Of a stretch of 64,000 bases of DNA, positions 47,562 through 57,846 are shown one piece after another (position 1 is the stretch's first letter; each line of letters opens with the position of its first letter). Location of the stretch: assembly GCF_000710035.2 (NCBI RefSeq), contig NZ_JMJJ01000006.1, positions 124,001 to 188,000 on the forward strand. Reading direction: 5' to 3'. The position numbers and the translations under genes are program-made. Origin of the DNA: Pantoea ananatis LMG 2665 (GTDB lineage: Bacteria > Pseudomonadota > Gammaproteobacteria > Enterobacterales > Enterobacteriaceae). The notes below the pieces were generated by a model. It ran no database searches, was not told the origin of the DNA, and worked only from the letters and a program-made list of their open reading frames with translations.

Positions 47562-47577
47562 TGTGATCGGGCTCACT
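47562..47577. promoter_or_regulatory. CRP site of galP
   Basis: TGTGATCGGGCTCACT has nine of ten consensus bases, 3 bp from the Gal operator, so repressor and CRP would occupy adjacent DNA. Confidence 0.8.
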
Positions 47578-47640
47578 TTTTGCCCAGATAAGGTTTTTTA
47601 ACATCGATAACAACAATGATGGATAATTTTGGAGGCAACC

Positions 47641-49032
47641 ATGCCTGGCAATTCACATAAAAGCAGAACCTCAAATAAGGCAATGACCTTATTTGTCTGC
47701 TTTCTGGCAGCCCTTGCAGGCCTGCTGTTTGGGTTGGATATCGGCGTTATCGCCGGTGCACTGCCCTTTATCGCGAAGGACTTTAACGTTACGGCACACC
47801 AACAGGAGTGGATTGTCAGCTCAATGATGTTCGGGGCGGCCATCGGTGCTATCGGCAGCGGCTGGATGTCATCGCGTCTGGGGCGTAAAAAAAGCCTGAT
47901 GGCTGGTGCGATCCTGTTTGTTATTGGCTCACTGTGGTCAGCCATGGCACCTAACCCAGAAATGCTGATCAGCGCACGCGTGCTGTTAGGCCTGGCGGTC
48001 GGTATCGCCTCTTACACTGCGCCGCTCTATCTTTCTGAGATTGCGCCTGAAAAAATCCGCGGCAGTATGATCTCGCTTTATCAGTTGATGATTACCATCG
48101 GTATTCTGGGTGCGTACCTTTCCGATACCGCGTTCAGCTTCACAGGTAACTGGCGCTGGATGCTGGGCGTGATCACCATTCCTGCCCTGCTGCTGCTGAT
48201 CGGCGTGTTCTTTCTGCCAAACAGCCCACGCTGGCTGGCGGCGAAAGGAAACTTCCGTGATGCGCAACGCGTACTGGATCGCCTGCGTGATACCAGTGAG
48301 CAGGCGAAGCGCGAGCTGGATGAGATCCGTGAAAGCCTGAAGATCAAACAGTCAGGCTGGGGATTATTTACCAGTAGCAGCCACTTCCGTCGTGCGGTGT
48401 ACCTGGGCATTCTGCTGCAGGTGATGCAACAGTTTACCGGCATGAACGTCATCATGTATTACGCACCGAAAATTTTTGAGATTGCGGGTTTTGCGAATAC
48501 CACCCAGCAGATGTGGGGAACGGTGATTGTCGGCCTGGTTAACGTACTGGCAACCTTTATTGCTATCGGTCTGGTGGATCGCTGGGGCCGTAAGCCTACC
48601 TTGATTCTGGGCTTCCTGGTGATGGCAGCCGGTATGGGCGTTCTTGGCACCATGCTGCACATGGGCATTCATTCACAAGGTGCGCAGTACTTTGCCATTG
48701 GCATGCTGCTGATGTTTATCGTGGGCTTTGCCATGTCAGCCGGTCCGCTGATCTGGGTTCTGTGTTCTGAAATTCAGCCTCTGAAAGGACGCGATTTCGG
48801 TATCACTGTTTCAACCACGACTAACTGGATCGCCAACATGATTGTCGGCGCAACCTTCCTGACCATGCTGAATACGCTGGGCAATGCGCCGACCTTCTGG
48901 GTCTACGGCCTGCTCAACGTCTTCTTCATCGTCCTGACGGTGATGTTGATTCCCGAAACCAAAAACGTTTCGCTGGAGCACATTGAACGTAACCTGATGG
49001 CAGGTAAAAAGCTGCGCGATATCGGTCAGTAA
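47641..49032 (+). CDS. galP: Galactose:proton symporter
   Basis: MFS sugar porter that brings galactose and glucose in with H+. 463 residues, 12 helices (E. coli 464). Sugar-porter motifs: RLGRKKSL after TM2, PETK at the end of TM12, DRWGRKP between TM8 and TM9, and [15 protein letters not shown] in TM7. The start at 47641 is preceded by GGAGG; an ATG four codons earlier is less good. Regulation by GalR/GalS and CRP is inferred from the sites upstream. Confidence 0.96.
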   Translation: MPGNSHKSRTSNKAMTLFVCFLAALAGLLFGLDIGVIAGALPFIAKDFNVTAHQQEWIVSSMMFGAAIGAIGSGWMSSRLGRKKSLMAGAILFVIGSLWSAMAPNPEMLISARVLLGLAVGIASYTAPLYLSEIAPEKIRGSMISLYQLMITIGILGAYLSDTAFSFTGNWRWMLGVITIPALLLLIGVFFLPNSPRWLAAKGNFRDAQRVLDRLRDTSEQAKRELDEIRESLKIKQSGWGLFTSSSHFRRAVYLGILLQVMQQFTGMNVIMYYAPKIFEIAGFANTTQQMWGTVIVGLVNVLATFIAIGLVDRWGRKPTLILGFLVMAAGMGVLGTMLHMGIHSQGAQYFAIGMLLMFIVGFAMSAGPLIWVLCSEIQPLKGRDFGITVSTTTNWIANMIVGATFLTMLNTLGNAPTFWVYGLLNVFFIVLTVMLIPETKNVSLEHIERNLMAGKKLRDIGQ

Positions 49033-49055
49033 GCCCTCCTCAGTATGTCCCCTAG

Positions 49056-49086
49056 AGCCAGTCAAGGTAAGCTGACTGGCTTTTTT
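49056..49086 (+). terminator. Rho-independent terminator of galP
   Basis: Stem GCCAGTCA / TGACTGGC with an 8-nt loop followed by six T. Confidence 0.92.
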
Positions 49087-49189
49087 CTTGCCGCTTTCCC
49101 CACAACTGACAACGAAAAATATCCTACCGTTTCAACGCCCAGACCTTGCCGTTACTGGCTTACACCTCCCCGCTTCGCTTTTCTTTCAT

Positions 49190-49216
49190 TAAAGTCGAAA
49201 AAATATACGCCGATAA
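49190..49216 (+). promoter_or_regulatory. FliA (sigma28) promoter of the chemoreceptor gene
   Basis: TAAAGTCG, an 11-bp spacer, then GCCGATAA. The flagellar consensus is TAAAGTTT-N11-GCCGATAA, so the -10 is perfect and the -35 has six of eight bases. It is 62 bp before the ATG. Confidence 0.92.
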
Positions 49217-49277
49217 ATTACCTGACGTTTTCATTATAAAAAGCTTTTTTCAGACTTCGCGTTGACCAGGAAATAGC

Positions 49278-51212
49278 ATGAACAATACCAGCCCTAAAAA
49301 GACGATGAGCACCCGTGCTCAGATGCTGCTGGCAGGCGGAATGACGATCGTCGTGGGGTTTACTGCGACCATCGGATTACTCAGTTGGCAGTCCTCGAAA
49401 GAACAAAAATCTCTTGCCGCTAACTACCTGCAGCAAATTGCTGCTAGTCACGCCGGGCAAATTCAGCAGGAACTGACGCATGCATTGGATGCCGCTCAAA
49501 ACCTGGGGCAAAGCCTTGCTGCCCTGCCTGCAGCAGGGATAAATGATCGTAAAGTTGCCGACAAGCTGATGGAATATGCATTGAATAAAAACCCTGACTT
49601 TGTGTCGATGACCGTAGTGTTTGAACCCGATGCCTTTGATGGCCGTGACAGTGCCTTTGTCGGGCCGCAGGGAACGCCACCGGGTGGTCGCTATGCCTGG
49701 TATGTTGACCGGGACAAAGACGGGCGCTACAAAATGAATCCGGCACTGGACTTTCTGCAGCCGGGGGCCGGTAATTACTATTTACTGCCGAAAGAAACGC
49801 AAAAGGACACCCTGATTGAGCCTTACAGCTTCGCTTATGATGGCGCAAAACCAGAGTGGTTAACCTCGGTGGCTACCCCTGTTATGGTCAATGACAAACT
49901 GAAGCTGGTTGTCAGTTCCGATATCCTGCTTTCCGCCATCCAGAAAAAAGTAAACCAGATCAAACCCTGGCACGAAACCGGCTACGCGCTGCTGCTTTCG
50001 AACAGCGGCAACGTGATTTCCTCCCCCAATGCAGGTGAAGCCGGCAAAAAATGGCAGGGAAACAGCAACAGCTACCGTACGGCAGTGACAGAACAGTACG
50101 ATCCCGTACTGAAAGAAAATGCCATGTACACCTGGTACCCGATAAGCGTGGGCAACAACACGAAACCCTGGTATGTAGGGATTGTGGCACCCGTCAGCCA
50201 GGTAATGGCGGCGGCTGACAAGCAGCTTTACTGGGCTATTGCGCTGATGATTGTCAGTATCCTTTCCGTGGGGGCCGTGCTGGGTCTGTTATTCAACCGT
50301 AAAGTGATGCGTCATCTTGGCGGTGAACCCGAAGAGGCGGCGCGCATTGCGCTGGCCGTTGCTGAAGGTCAGTTAAACAATGGCATTCAGGTTGCGCCAG
50401 GCGACAGCAGCAGCCTGTTTTATGCCCTCAACACCATGCAGACACAGTTGCAGAGCATTGTGGGACAAATCAAAGACGCCAGCACCTCGGTCCAGCAGGG
50501 AGCGGGCGAAATTGCCGGTGCAAACCTCAACCTCGCCTCACGCACCGAGGAACAGGCTGCGGCACTGGAAGAAACTGCCGCGAGCATGGAGCAGATTAGT
50601 GCAGCTATCCGCATGAACGCGGATAATGCACAGCAGGCAACGAGCCTGACTGAAAATGCCACGCGCATCGCCAGCCGGGGGGAAACCCTGGTCGATCAGG
50701 TGGTCACTACCATGGCGCAGATTGATGAAAGTTCAAAGAAAATCGGTGATATCACCACGCTGATTAACAGCATCGCGTTTCAGACCAACATTCTGGCACT
50801 TAATGCTGCTGTTGAAGCTGCACGCGCAGGCGAACAGGGGCGCGGCTTTGCGGTCGTAGCCGCCGAAGTCCGGAATCTCGCGCAGCGGACAACCAGCGCC
50901 GTGAAAGATATTTCCGCCCTGATTGAGGAATCAGTTGTTCGGGTTGAAAATGGCGTTGTGCTGGTCAACGATGCAGGCAAAACCATGCATGAGATGACAA
51001 ATGCCGTTTCATCAGTGCAGCGCATCATTGGTGAAATCGTTGCTGCATCCGATGAGCAAGCCCGCGGTATTGCGCAGGTGACCATCGCGGTCAATGAAAT
51101 GGATGGCACGACCCAGCAAAACGCTGCGCTGGTTCAGCAGATGTCAGCGGCGTCCAGCTCACTTGAGGATCAGGCGCAGCAACTGGCTCAGACAATAAGG
51201 CAGTTCCATTAA
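49278..51212 (+). CDS. Methyl-accepting chemotaxis protein with dCache-like sensor
   Basis: A 644-residue inner-membrane chemoreceptor. TM1 is about residues 17-37; a roughly 280-residue periplasmic domain of the double-Cache type follows ([19 protein letters not shown] and [16 protein letters not shown] are typical); TM2 is about 320-342; then a HAMP segment and the signalling coiled coil with the conserved tip [20 protein letters not shown]. It ends in TIRQFH, without the C-terminal NWETF-type CheR/CheB tether. The ligand is unknown. The FliA promoter places it in the flagellar regulon. E. coli has no gene between galP and sprT. Confidence 0.92.
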   Translation: MNNTSPKKTMSTRAQMLLAGGMTIVVGFTATIGLLSWQSSKEQKSLAANYLQQIAASHAGQIQQELTHALDAAQNLGQSLAALPAAGINDRKVADKLMEYALNKNPDFVSMTVVFEPDAFDGRDSAFVGPQGTPPGGRYAWYVDRDKDGRYKMNPALDFLQPGAGNYYLLPKETQKDTLIEPYSFAYDGAKPEWLTSVATPVMVNDKLKLVVSSDILLSAIQKKVNQIKPWHETGYALLLSNSGNVISSPNAGEAGKKWQGNSNSYRTAVTEQYDPVLKENAMYTWYPISVGNNTKPWYVGIVAPVSQVMAAADKQLYWAIALMIVSILSVGAVLGLLFNRKVMRHLGGEPEEAARIALAVAEGQLNNGIQVAPGDSSSLFYALNTMQTQLQSIVGQIKDASTSVQQGAGEIAGANLNLASRTEEQAAALEETAASMEQISAAIRMNADNAQQATSLTENATRIASRGETLVDQVVTTMAQIDESSKKIGDITTLINSIAFQTNILALNAAVEAARAGEQGRGFAVVAAEVRNLAQRTTSAVKDISALIEESVVRVENGVVLVNDAGKTMHEMTNAVSSVQRIIGEIVAASDEQARGIAQVTIAVNEMDGTTQQNAALVQQMSAASSSLEDQAQQLAQTIRQFH

Positions 51213-51228
51213 AATAATGTCATGTCTG

Positions 51229-51258
51229 CCCGTCGGGTTCGGCGGGTACGACTTTTTT
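51229..51258 (+). terminator. Probable terminator of the chemoreceptor gene
   Basis: Stem CCCGTCG / CGGCGGG (one T-G pair), 4-nt loop, then T6 after a 6-nt offset. The offset makes it less certain than the others. Confidence 0.5.
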
Positions 51259-51317
51259 GCAGGACCGATATTGCTGTTGAGTTGAGTTCCACGCCGCTGC
51301 CGCTTATGCTGAGCGCC

Positions 51318-51830
51318 ATGAAAACATCCCGTCTTCCCATTGCCCTACAACAAGCCGTTATGCGCGCCCTGCGTAGTGGGCTCGAACGGGCAAATGAAAA
51401 GCTCGAACAACATTATCCCGAACCCAGGCTGGTTTATCAGCAGCGCGGCACGGCTGCCGGAACGGCCTGGCTGGAAAAATGGGAAATCCGCCTGAATCCT
51501 GTCCTGCTGATGGAAAATCAGCAGGCCTTTATTGATGAGGTCGTTCCCCATGAGCTGGCCCATTTGCTGGTGTGGAAAACCTTCGGCCGCGTTGCACCGC
51601 ATGGCAAAGAGTGGAAATGGATGATGGAGACTGTGCTGGGCGTGCCGGCGCGGCGCACCCATCAGTTTGAGGTCGAGTCGGTGCGCAGCCGCACCTTTGC
51701 TTATCGCTGCCAGTGTCAACAGCACCAGCTTACCGTGAGGCGCCATAATCGTGTCGTTCGCGGCGAAAGCGAGTACCGCTGCGTTCACTGCGGTAGCTTA
51801 TTGAAAGCCGAGGTTTTTCCCCTTTCCTGA
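51318..51830 (+). CDS. sprT: SprT-family zinc-binding protein
   Basis: A 170-residue SprT-like protein (E. coli 165) with the metalloprotease motif HELAH at 78-82 and a C-terminal zinc ribbon (YRCQC and YRCVHCG). Related eukaryotic Spartan proteases cut DNA-protein crosslinks; the bacterial role is unproven. The start at 51318 aligns with E. coli MKTSRLPIA. An ATG four codons earlier is possible, and no strong ribosome site is seen. Confidence 0.92.
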   Translation: MKTSRLPIALQQAVMRALRSGLERANEKLEQHYPEPRLVYQQRGTAAGTAWLEKWEIRLNPVLLMENQQAFIDEVVPHELAHLLVWKTFGRVAPHGKEWKWMMETVLGVPARRTHQFEVESVRSRTFAYRCQCQQHQLTVRRHNRVVRGESEYRCVHCGSLLKAEVFPLS

Positions 51831-51905
51831 GCGGATTCTCATTCCGCCTGAGCAGGCATTCTGTTACCCTGCCGCCCTTTTAAGGACCAGGGGTAAAACT
51901 GGAAC

Positions 51906-52613
51906 ATGTCTCGCAAATTTCTCATCACGACTGCACTGTTACTCGCGTCTTTTAACAGCCAGGCCCTAAACCTCAACAACTATCATCAAAATAATTTTCA
52001 ACAGGCAAAAGCCTACGCCGCAGAGATTAATGACGATGCGCCCGGCAGCTTTTACTGTGGCTGTAAAATTACCTGGCACGGCAAAAAGGGGGAGCCTGAT
52101 CTGAACAGCTGTGGCTACCAGCCGCGCAAAAATGCCCACCGCGCCGCACGTATCGAGTGGGAACACGTGATGCCCGCCTGGGAGTTCGGCCATCAACGTC
52201 AGTGCTGGCAGAACGGCGGCCGCAAAAATTGCAGCAAAGATGCCGACTATCGCCGTATCGAAACCGACCTGCATAATCTGCAGCCGGCAATCGGTGAAGT
52301 GAATGGCGATCGCGGTAACTATGCCTACAGTCAGTGGAACGGTACGGATAAACAGTACGGTCAGTGCAGCATGCAGATTGATTTTAAAAACAAGCAGGCG
52401 CAGCCGCCCGAACGGGCCCGTGGCGCGATAGCCCGGACTTACTTCTATATGCGCGACCAGTATCATCTGCGTCTGTCACGTCAGCAAACGCAGTTATTTA
52501 CAGCCTGGAACAAGCGCTATCCGGTCAGCAAATGGGAATGCGAGCGCGACCAGCGCATCGCTCGCGTACAGGGGAATCATAATCCTTATGTGCTTGAGGC
52601 TTGCACGCGTTAA
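51906..52613 (+). CDS. endA: Periplasmic endonuclease I
   Basis: Secreted DNase that cuts double-stranded DNA, often in the periplasm. 235 residues, as in E. coli, with a signal peptide cleaved after SQA at residue 20. The His-Me finger nuclease core is [10 protein letters not shown] (catalytic His87) with a downstream [16 protein letters not shown]. Several Cys residues suggest disulfides. AGGGG and GGAAC lie upstream of the start. Confidence 0.96.
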   Translation: MSRKFLITTALLLASFNSQALNLNNYHQNNFQQAKAYAAEINDDAPGSFYCGCKITWHGKKGEPDLNSCGYQPRKNAHRAARIEWEHVMPAWEFGHQRQCWQNGGRKNCSKDADYRRIETDLHNLQPAIGEVNGDRGNYAYSQWNGTDKQYGQCSMQIDFKNKQAQPPERARGAIARTYFYMRDQYHLRLSRQQTQLFTAWNKRYPVSKWECERDQRIARVQGNHNPYVLEACTR

Positions 52614-52646
52614 AATCCCTGCCCTAAACTAACTGTTTCACAGCCC

Positions 52647-52670
52647 CGCCGCGTCAACCTCGCGGCGTTT
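52647..52670 (+). terminator. Hairpin after endA
   Basis: 7-bp GC stem CGCCGCG / CGCGGCG with a 7-nt loop and TTT, 33 bp past the endA stop and 17 bp before rsmE. Confidence 0.6.
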
Positions 52671-52686
52671 AGCTCTCAGGGACATT

Positions 52687-53418
52687 ATGCGCATACCTCG
52701 CATTTATCACTCACAGCCTGTTCATGTTGGCAGTGAAATCACGCTTGATGAAGACGCGTCCGGTCATGTTGGTCGCGTGCTGCGTATGACCAGCGGACAG
52801 CATGTAGAACTCTTTGATGGCAGTAATCTGACTTTCGCTGCAGAAATCACGCATGTTGATAAAAAACGTGTAAAAGTATCCATCACGGCAAGTCAGGAAG
52901 ACGATCGCGAGTCGCCCCTCCATCTGCATCTCGGTCAGGTCATGTCTCGCGGCGAAAAAATGGAATTTACCATCCAGAAATCAATCGAACTGGGCGTTAA
53001 TGTTATTACGCCGCTGTTTTCTGAACGCTGTGGTGTCAAACTGGATGCAGAACGCCTGGCAAAAAAAATTCAGCAGTGGCAAAAGATTGCTGTTGCCGCC
53101 TGCGAGCAGTGTGGTCGTAACCGGGTACCCGAAATCCGTCCGGCCATGGCACTCGAAGCCTGGTGCAGTGAAGCGGAAAGTGGGTTAAAACTGAACCTGC
53201 ACCCGCGCGCCAGCCACAGCATCAACACTTTGCCTCAGCCGGTTGAGCGCGTTCGCCTGCTGATTGGTCCGGAAGGCGGGCTTTCAGCTGACGAAATTAC
53301 CATGACGGCGCAGCACGGTTTTACCGATATTCTGCTTGGCCCACGGGTTTTACGTACCGAAACAACGGCCCTGACTGCCATTACGGCACTTCAGGTGAGG
53401 TTTGGTGACCTGGGTTAA
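52687..53418 (+). CDS. rsmE: 16S rRNA m3U1498 methyltransferase
   Basis: Methylates N3 of U1498 of 16S rRNA using SAM. 243 residues, as in E. coli. N-terminal PUA-like RNA-binding domain (about 1-70) and a C-terminal SPOUT trefoil knot with [13 protein letters not shown] and [11 protein letters not shown], the SAM site. AGGGACATT precedes the start. gshB follows after 115 bp. Confidence 0.96.
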   Translation: MRIPRIYHSQPVHVGSEITLDEDASGHVGRVLRMTSGQHVELFDGSNLTFAAEITHVDKKRVKVSITASQEDDRESPLHLHLGQVMSRGEKMEFTIQKSIELGVNVITPLFSERCGVKLDAERLAKKIQQWQKIAVAACEQCGRNRVPEIRPAMALEAWCSEAESGLKLNLHPRASHSINTLPQPVERVRLLIGPEGGLSADEITMTAQHGFTDILLGPRVLRTETTALTAITALQVRFGDLG

Positions 53419-53533
53419 GCGATACTTTTAGCTCCACTGGGACGCCTGTAATCAACATCGCGTTCTGACTGCTCAGCCCCTTTTTGCCCGAACGAAACGA
53501 GACGGTAACCGCCGCCTCCTTCAGGAGATAATA

Positions 53534-54478
53534 ATGATCAAGCTTGGCATCGTGATGGACCCAATCTCATCCATCAACATTAAAAAAGACTCCAGCTTTG
53601 CAATGCTGCTGGAAGCACAGCGCCGGGGTTACGAAATCCACTACATGGAGATGAACGATCTCTCCCTGCGCGGTGGTGTGGCTTACGCCCGCACTCGCCT
53701 GCTTAGCGTGGAACAGAATGCCGAAAGTTGGTATCAGTTTGGCAGTGAGCAGCAGATTAAACTGGCCGATCTCAATGTCGTATTGATGCGTAAAGACCCG
53801 CCGTTTGACACCGAGTTTATCTACTGTACCTACATCCTGGAACGGGCTGAAGAGCAGGGCACGCTGATCGTCAACAAGCCGCAAAGCCTGCGCGACTGTA
53901 ACGAAAAACTGTATACCGCCTGGTTTGCTGAATTCACGCCGGACACCCTGGTCACGCGTTCTAAGCAACAGCTGCGGGCGTTCTGGCAAGAGCATGGCGA
54001 CGTCATCATGAAACCGCTGGACGGCATGGGCGGCGCCTCTATTTTCCGTGTGAAGCAGGACGATCCGAATTTCGGCGTTATCGCTGAAACCCTGACTGAA
54101 CATGAAAGCCGTTACTGCATGGCGCAAAACTACCTGCCGGCTATCAAAGACGGTGATAAGCGCGTGCTGGTGGTGGATGGCGAACCGGTTCCTTATTGTC
54201 TGGCGCGTATTCCCCAGGGGGGAGAAACCCGTGGAAACCTGGCGGCTGGCGGACGCGGTGAAGCGCGCCCGCTGAGCGAAAGTGACTGGGAAATCGCCCG
54301 CCGCGTCGGTCCAACACTGAAGGCCAAAGGCCTGATTTTTGTGGGCCTCGACATTATTGGTGATAGACTGACTGAAGTTAACGTGACCAGCCCAACATGC
54401 ATTCGTGAAATTGAGGCCGCCTTCCCTGTCTCCATCACCGGTATGCTGATGGACGCCATTGAGAAGCGCCTGAGCTGA
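53534..54478 (+). CDS. gshB: Glutathione synthetase
   Basis: Joins gamma-glutamylcysteine and glycine with ATP to make glutathione. 314 residues (E. coli 316). ATP-grasp fold with [12 protein letters not shown] (P-loop-like lid), [16 protein letters not shown] (flexible loop) and [14 protein letters not shown] (Mg ligands). GGAG upstream. It is followed by yqgE and ruvX as in E. coli. Confidence 0.97.
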   Translation: MIKLGIVMDPISSINIKKDSSFAMLLEAQRRGYEIHYMEMNDLSLRGGVAYARTRLLSVEQNAESWYQFGSEQQIKLADLNVVLMRKDPPFDTEFIYCTYILERAEEQGTLIVNKPQSLRDCNEKLYTAWFAEFTPDTLVTRSKQQLRAFWQEHGDVIMKPLDGMGGASIFRVKQDDPNFGVIAETLTEHESRYCMAQNYLPAIKDGDKRVLVVDGEPVPYCLARIPQGGETRGNLAAGGRGEARPLSESDWEIARRVGPTLKAKGLIFVGLDIIGDRLTEVNVTSPTCIREIEAAFPVSITGMLMDAIEKRLS

Positions 54479-54515
54479 GCATAACGCTGGGGCCATGCTC
54501 CGTGATCAACCCAAC

Positions 54516-54540
54516 ACCGGTGCAGCAATCACGCACCGGT
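54516..54540 (+). terminator. Hairpin between gshB and yqgE
   Basis: 8-bp stem ACCGGTGC / GCACCGGT with a 9-nt loop. There is no T-run; probably a partial terminator or processing stem ahead of yqgE. Confidence 0.4.
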
Positions 54541-54563
54541 TATCTTTGGTAAAGCATGTGAGA

Positions 54564-55127
54564 ATGAATTTACAGCATCACTTTTTAATTGCCATGCCAT
54601 CGTTGCAAGATCCCTTTTTTAAACGTTCTGTCGTCTACGTTTGTGAGCATAACGAAGAAGGGGCAATGGGGCTGATTATCAATAAGCCGATGGAAAACCT
54701 GACGGTTGAAGGCATTCTGAAAAAGCTCAAGATCGCCGAAGATAACCGCGATCCGGCTATCAATCTTGATAAGCCGGTGTTCAGCGGTGGTCCGCTGGCG
54801 GAAGATCGGGGCTTTATCCTGCACTCGGCACAGCGCACCTTTACTTCCAGCATTCGGGTGTCAGACAACACCGTGATTACCACCTCACGTGACGTGCTGG
54901 AAGCGATCGGTACAGCCTCACAGCCCGATCATGTGCTGGTCGCGCTGGGTTATTGTGCCTGGGAAAAAGACCAGCTTGAAAATGAGCTGATGGAGAACGC
55001 CTGGCTGACCACACCGGCTAACAGTAATATTTTGTTCCAGACGCCCATCGCCGAGCGCTGGCGTGAAGCCGCGCGCAGTATGGGCATTGATATTCACAAC
55101 ATGGCCAGCGATGCAGGTCACGCCTGA
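54564..55127 (+). CDS. yqgE: UPF0301/AlgH-family protein YqgE
   Basis: A 187-residue protein of the YqgE/AlgH family, the same length as E. coli. Conserved blocks are [40 protein letters not shown] and [12 protein letters not shown]. Function is unknown; AlgH is linked to alginate regulation in Pseudomonas without a biochemical explanation. The start at 54564 matches E. coli, with a weak ribosome site. It overlaps ruvX by 1 nt (TGATG), so the two are coupled. Confidence 0.93.
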   Translation: MNLQHHFLIAMPSLQDPFFKRSVVYVCEHNEEGAMGLIINKPMENLTVEGILKKLKIAEDNRDPAINLDKPVFSGGPLAEDRGFILHSAQRTFTSSIRVSDNTVITTSRDVLEAIGTASQPDHVLVALGYCAWEKDQLENELMENAWLTTPANSNILFQTPIAERWREAARSMGIDIHNMASDAGHA

Positions 55128-55543
55128 TGAATACACAAACGTTGTTAGGTTTTGACTTCGGCACCAAAAGCATCGGCGTTGCGGTTGGTCAGCAGCTGAC
55201 GGGCAGCGCCCGTCCGTTAAGCGCGATTAAGGCGCAGGACGGGACGCCAGACTGGCTGCAAATTGAAAAGCTGCTTAAAGAGTGGCAGCCCGACTTTGTT
55301 GTGGTGGGTTTGCCACTGAACATGGACGGCACCGAGCAACCTTTAACAGCCCGCGCCCGTAAGTTTGCGAATCGCCTGCATGGCCGTTTTGGTATTCGCG
55401 TTGAGCTACAGGATGAGCGCCTCAGCACCGTTGAAGCGCGCGCCGGTTTGTTTGAACGGGGTGGCTATCGTGCCCTGAATAAAGGTTCAGTCGATTCCCA
55501 GTCAGCGGCGATTATCCTGCAGGACTGGTTTGAAACCCATTAA
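55127..55543 (+). CDS. ruvX: YqgF/RuvX pre-16S rRNA nuclease
   Basis: RNase H-like protein needed for 5'-end maturation of 16S rRNA; long annotated as a Holliday-junction resolvase homologue. 138 residues, as in E. coli (yqgF). Acidic active-site residues are in [13 protein letters not shown], the DERLSTVEA motif and the C-terminal [12 protein letters not shown]. Its stop overlaps that of the convergent yggR by 4 nt. Confidence 0.95.
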   Translation: MNTQTLLGFDFGTKSIGVAVGQQLTGSARPLSAIKAQDGTPDWLQIEKLLKEWQPDFVVVGLPLNMDGTEQPLTARARKFANRLHGRFGIRVELQDERLSTVEARAGLFERGGYRALNKGSVDSQSAAIILQDWFETH

Positions 55544-56535
55544 TGAATCACCCCTTCGGCCTGACGGGCTAACCGACTCTGCTCAAAGGTTTGCATTCCG
55601 GCCTGCGCGCCGGTTTGCAAAATAGCGGGAATCTGATGCATTTTGCCTTCCCGAATCAGATTGACCACCGCGCTGGTGGCAATCAGCACCTCAAACAGCC
55701 CCACGCGTGTCTCATCTGTGGCTGAAACCAGCTGCTGCGCAATAACGGCTTTCAGACTGCCCGCCAGCTGGGTGCGTATCAGCGCCTTTTCATCTGCAGG
55801 AAACACATCCACCAGCCGATCCACCGCCTGGACTGCGCCGCGCGTATGCAACGTCGCCAGCACCAGATGTCCGGTTTCTGCCGCGGTTAATGCCTGGCGA
55901 ATGGTATCGCTGTCGCGTAATTCTCCCAGCATAATCACATCGGGATCTTCGCGTAAGGCCGCTTTCAGGCCCAGACTAAACGAGCGGCAATGCAGCCCCA
56001 CTTCGCGCTGTTGAATCAGGGACTGCTGGCTGTGATGAATAAACTCAATGGGATCTTCCAGCGTGAGAATATGACGGGCCTGCTGCCGGTTGATGGCATC
56101 GACCATGGCGGCGAGCGTGGTGGATTTACCGCTACCGGTCGCGCCGGTAATCAAAATCAGCCCGTCCTGTTTGTTCAGCAAGGTGGGCACGACCTGCGGA
56201 AGGCGTAAATCCGCAAGCGAAGGACAGCGGCTGGCAATAATACGCAGCGCCAGAGACAGCCCGTTGCGCTGCATAAACAGGTTCGCGCGCAGGCGCTGCC
56301 CGTTAACCAGTGTTAAGGCGAAATCCAGCTGCCCTTCTCGCTTTAGCACCTGCTGCTGTTCGCTGTCCAGCCATGACGAGGTAAATCGCGCCATCCAGTC
56401 GGATGGCAGGATGGGCTGGCCGGGCAGCGTTTCAAGCCCGCCCTGATGGCGCCAGTACGGCGAATGTCCGTTACAAAGGTGCAGATCGGCGGCGTTATGC
56501 TTTACACTAAGCTCCACTAATTCATCCAAATCCAT
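55540..56535 (-). CDS. yggR: PilT-like secretion ATPase YggR
   Basis: A 331-residue ATPase of the type II/IV secretion family. Walker [10 protein letters not shown] (about 128-136), Asp box LTLEDPIEF, Walker B in [13 protein letters not shown] and His box HLVLATLHT are intact, so it is probably active. It resembles the pilus retraction motor PilT, yet no pilus genes are nearby. GGAGAT lies upstream of the start. The gap to the divergent yggS is only 15 bp, so the promoters overlap coding sequence. Confidence 0.92.
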   Translation of the reverse strand: MDLDELVELSVKHNAADLHLCNGHSPYWRHQGGLETLPGQPILPSDWMARFTSSWLDSEQQQVLKREGQLDFALTLVNGQRLRANLFMQRNGLSLALRIIASRCPSLADLRLPQVVPTLLNKQDGLILITGATGSGKSTTLAAMVDAINRQQARHILTLEDPIEFIHHSQQSLIQQREVGLHCRSFSLGLKAALREDPDVIMLGELRDSDTIRQALTAAETGHLVLATLHTRGAVQAVDRLVDVFPADEKALIRTQLAGSLKAVIAQQLVSATDETRVGLFEVLIATSAVVNLIREGKMHQIPAILQTGAQAGMQTFEQSRLARQAEGVIH

Positions 56536-56550
56536 TTTGATCTCCAGACT

Positions 56551-57258
56551 ATGACTTCAATCCAGCACAACTTACAGCAAGTCCGTCAGCGAATCGCTGC
56601 TGCTGCAACCCGTTGCGGCCGGTCGCCAGAAGAAATTACGCTACTTGCAGTGAGCAAAACAAAGCCTGCGAGCGCGGTCGAAGAAGCCGCAGCGGCGGGA
56701 CAGATCGATTTTGGTGAGAATTACGTTCAGGAAGGGGTTGAAAAGATTCTGTCACTGACCTCACATCCTGCCTTGACCTGGCACTTCATTGGCCCGCTGC
56801 AGTCCAATAAAAGCCGCCTGGTCGCTGAACACTTTGCCTGGTGTCATACGGTCGATCGTCAGAAGATCGCACAGCGTCTTAACGATCAGCGGCCTGAACA
56901 TCTGCCGCCGCTCAATGTCTTAATCCAGGTAAATATCAGTGATGAAAACAGCAAATCTGGCATCATGCTGGAGGCGGTTGCCGGACTGGCTCAGGATATC
57001 CTGACGATGCCGCGTTTGCGTTTGCGCGGGCTGATGGCGATTCCGGCACCCGAAGAAGATTATCAGCGACAGCTGGCGGTATGCCAGCAAATGGCGGATG
57101 CTTTTGACCAGCTCAAACAGCAGTATAGCGACGTTGATACGCTTTCCCTTGGGATGAGCGATGACATGGAGGCGGCAATTGCCGCTGGCAGTACGATGGT
57201 GCGCATTGGCACCGCCATTTTTGGCGCGCGAGATTACACACAACCTTCACAACAATAA
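56551..57258 (+). CDS. yggS: PLP homeostasis protein YggS
   Basis: PLP-binding, single-domain TIM-barrel protein that buffers pyridoxal phosphate and affects amino acid metabolism; no enzyme activity is established. 235 residues (E. coli 234). PLP lysine is Lys36 in AVSKTKPAS; the phosphate site is in SLGMSDDMEAAIAAGSTMVRIGTAIFG. No ribosome site is evident before the ATG. First of the yggS-yggT-rdgB-hemW series. Confidence 0.96.
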   Translation: MTSIQHNLQQVRQRIAAAATRCGRSPEEITLLAVSKTKPASAVEEAAAAGQIDFGENYVQEGVEKILSLTSHPALTWHFIGPLQSNKSRLVAEHFAWCHTVDRQKIAQRLNDQRPEHLPPLNVLIQVNISDENSKSGIMLEAVAGLAQDILTMPRLRLRGLMAIPAPEEDYQRQLAVCQQMADAFDQLKQQYSDVDTLSLGMSDDMEAAIAAGSTMVRIGTAIFGARDYTQPSQQ

Positions 57259-57270
57259 TTGAGGAACTTC

Positions 57271-57825
57271 ATGTTAACAATGACGTTTTTAGTAAAAACG
57301 CTAATCGATCTCTACGTCATGGTGCTGCTGCTGCGCATCTGGATGCAGTGGTCACGTTGTGATTTTTATAACCCGCTTGCGCAGTTTGTCGTGAAGATTA
57401 CCCAGCCGATTGTAAAACCCCTGCGTCGTATCCTTCCGGCTCTGGGTCCGATAGATACGGCCTCCCTGCTGTTGGCCTTTGTGCTGACAACGCTTAAATA
57501 TCCCCTTCTGCTGCTGATTCAGGTCGGCGTGTTCTCTGTCGATCCCACGAATTTGCTGGTTGGCCTGCTGTCGCTGTTGAAATCTGCAGGTTATCTGGTG
57601 TTCTGGGTCATTATCATTCGCTCCCTGATGAGCTGGATCAGTCAGGGCCGCGGCCCGATGGACTATGTGCTGATTCAGTTGACCGAGCCGTTAATGGCGC
57701 CGATTCGTCGTATTCTTCCTGCCATGGGCGGCATCGACTTCTCAGCCATGATCGTGATTCTGGTGCTGTATGCCCTGAATTTCCTTGGCATGGATCTGTT
57801 CCCGGGTCTCTGGTATTTGCTGTAA
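57271..57825 (+). CDS. yggT: YggT-family membrane protein
   Basis: A 184-residue integral membrane protein made of two YggT repeats, each with two helices and the motif P(I/L)xxPIRRILPxxGxID (QPIVKPLRRILPALGPID and EPLMAPIRRILPAMGGID). The function is not known; YggT proteins have been linked to osmotic tolerance and are fused or adjacent to division genes in other bacteria. The ATG at 57271 has GAGGAA upstream and is preferred over the TTG at 57259. It is 12 bp after yggS. Confidence 0.93.
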   Translation: MLTMTFLVKTLIDLYVMVLLLRIWMQWSRCDFYNPLAQFVVKITQPIVKPLRRILPALGPIDTASLLLAFVLTTLKYPLLLLIQVGVFSVDPTNLLVGLLSLLKSAGYLVFWVIIIRSLMSWISQGRGPMDYVLIQLTEPLMAPIRRILPAMGGIDFSAMIVILVLYALNFLGMDLFPGLWYLL

Positions 57826-57846
57826 ATGAATCAAACTGGAACTGTT

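Larger units (their letters stand above)
47253..47640 (+). promoter_or_regulatory. galP control region
   Basis: 388 bp upstream of galP with two GalR/GalS-like operators (47340-47355 and 47543-47558) and a CRP site (47562-47577). A third weak GalR-like core (GAAACGCTTT) is at 47359-47368. No gene is present. Confidence 0.65.
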
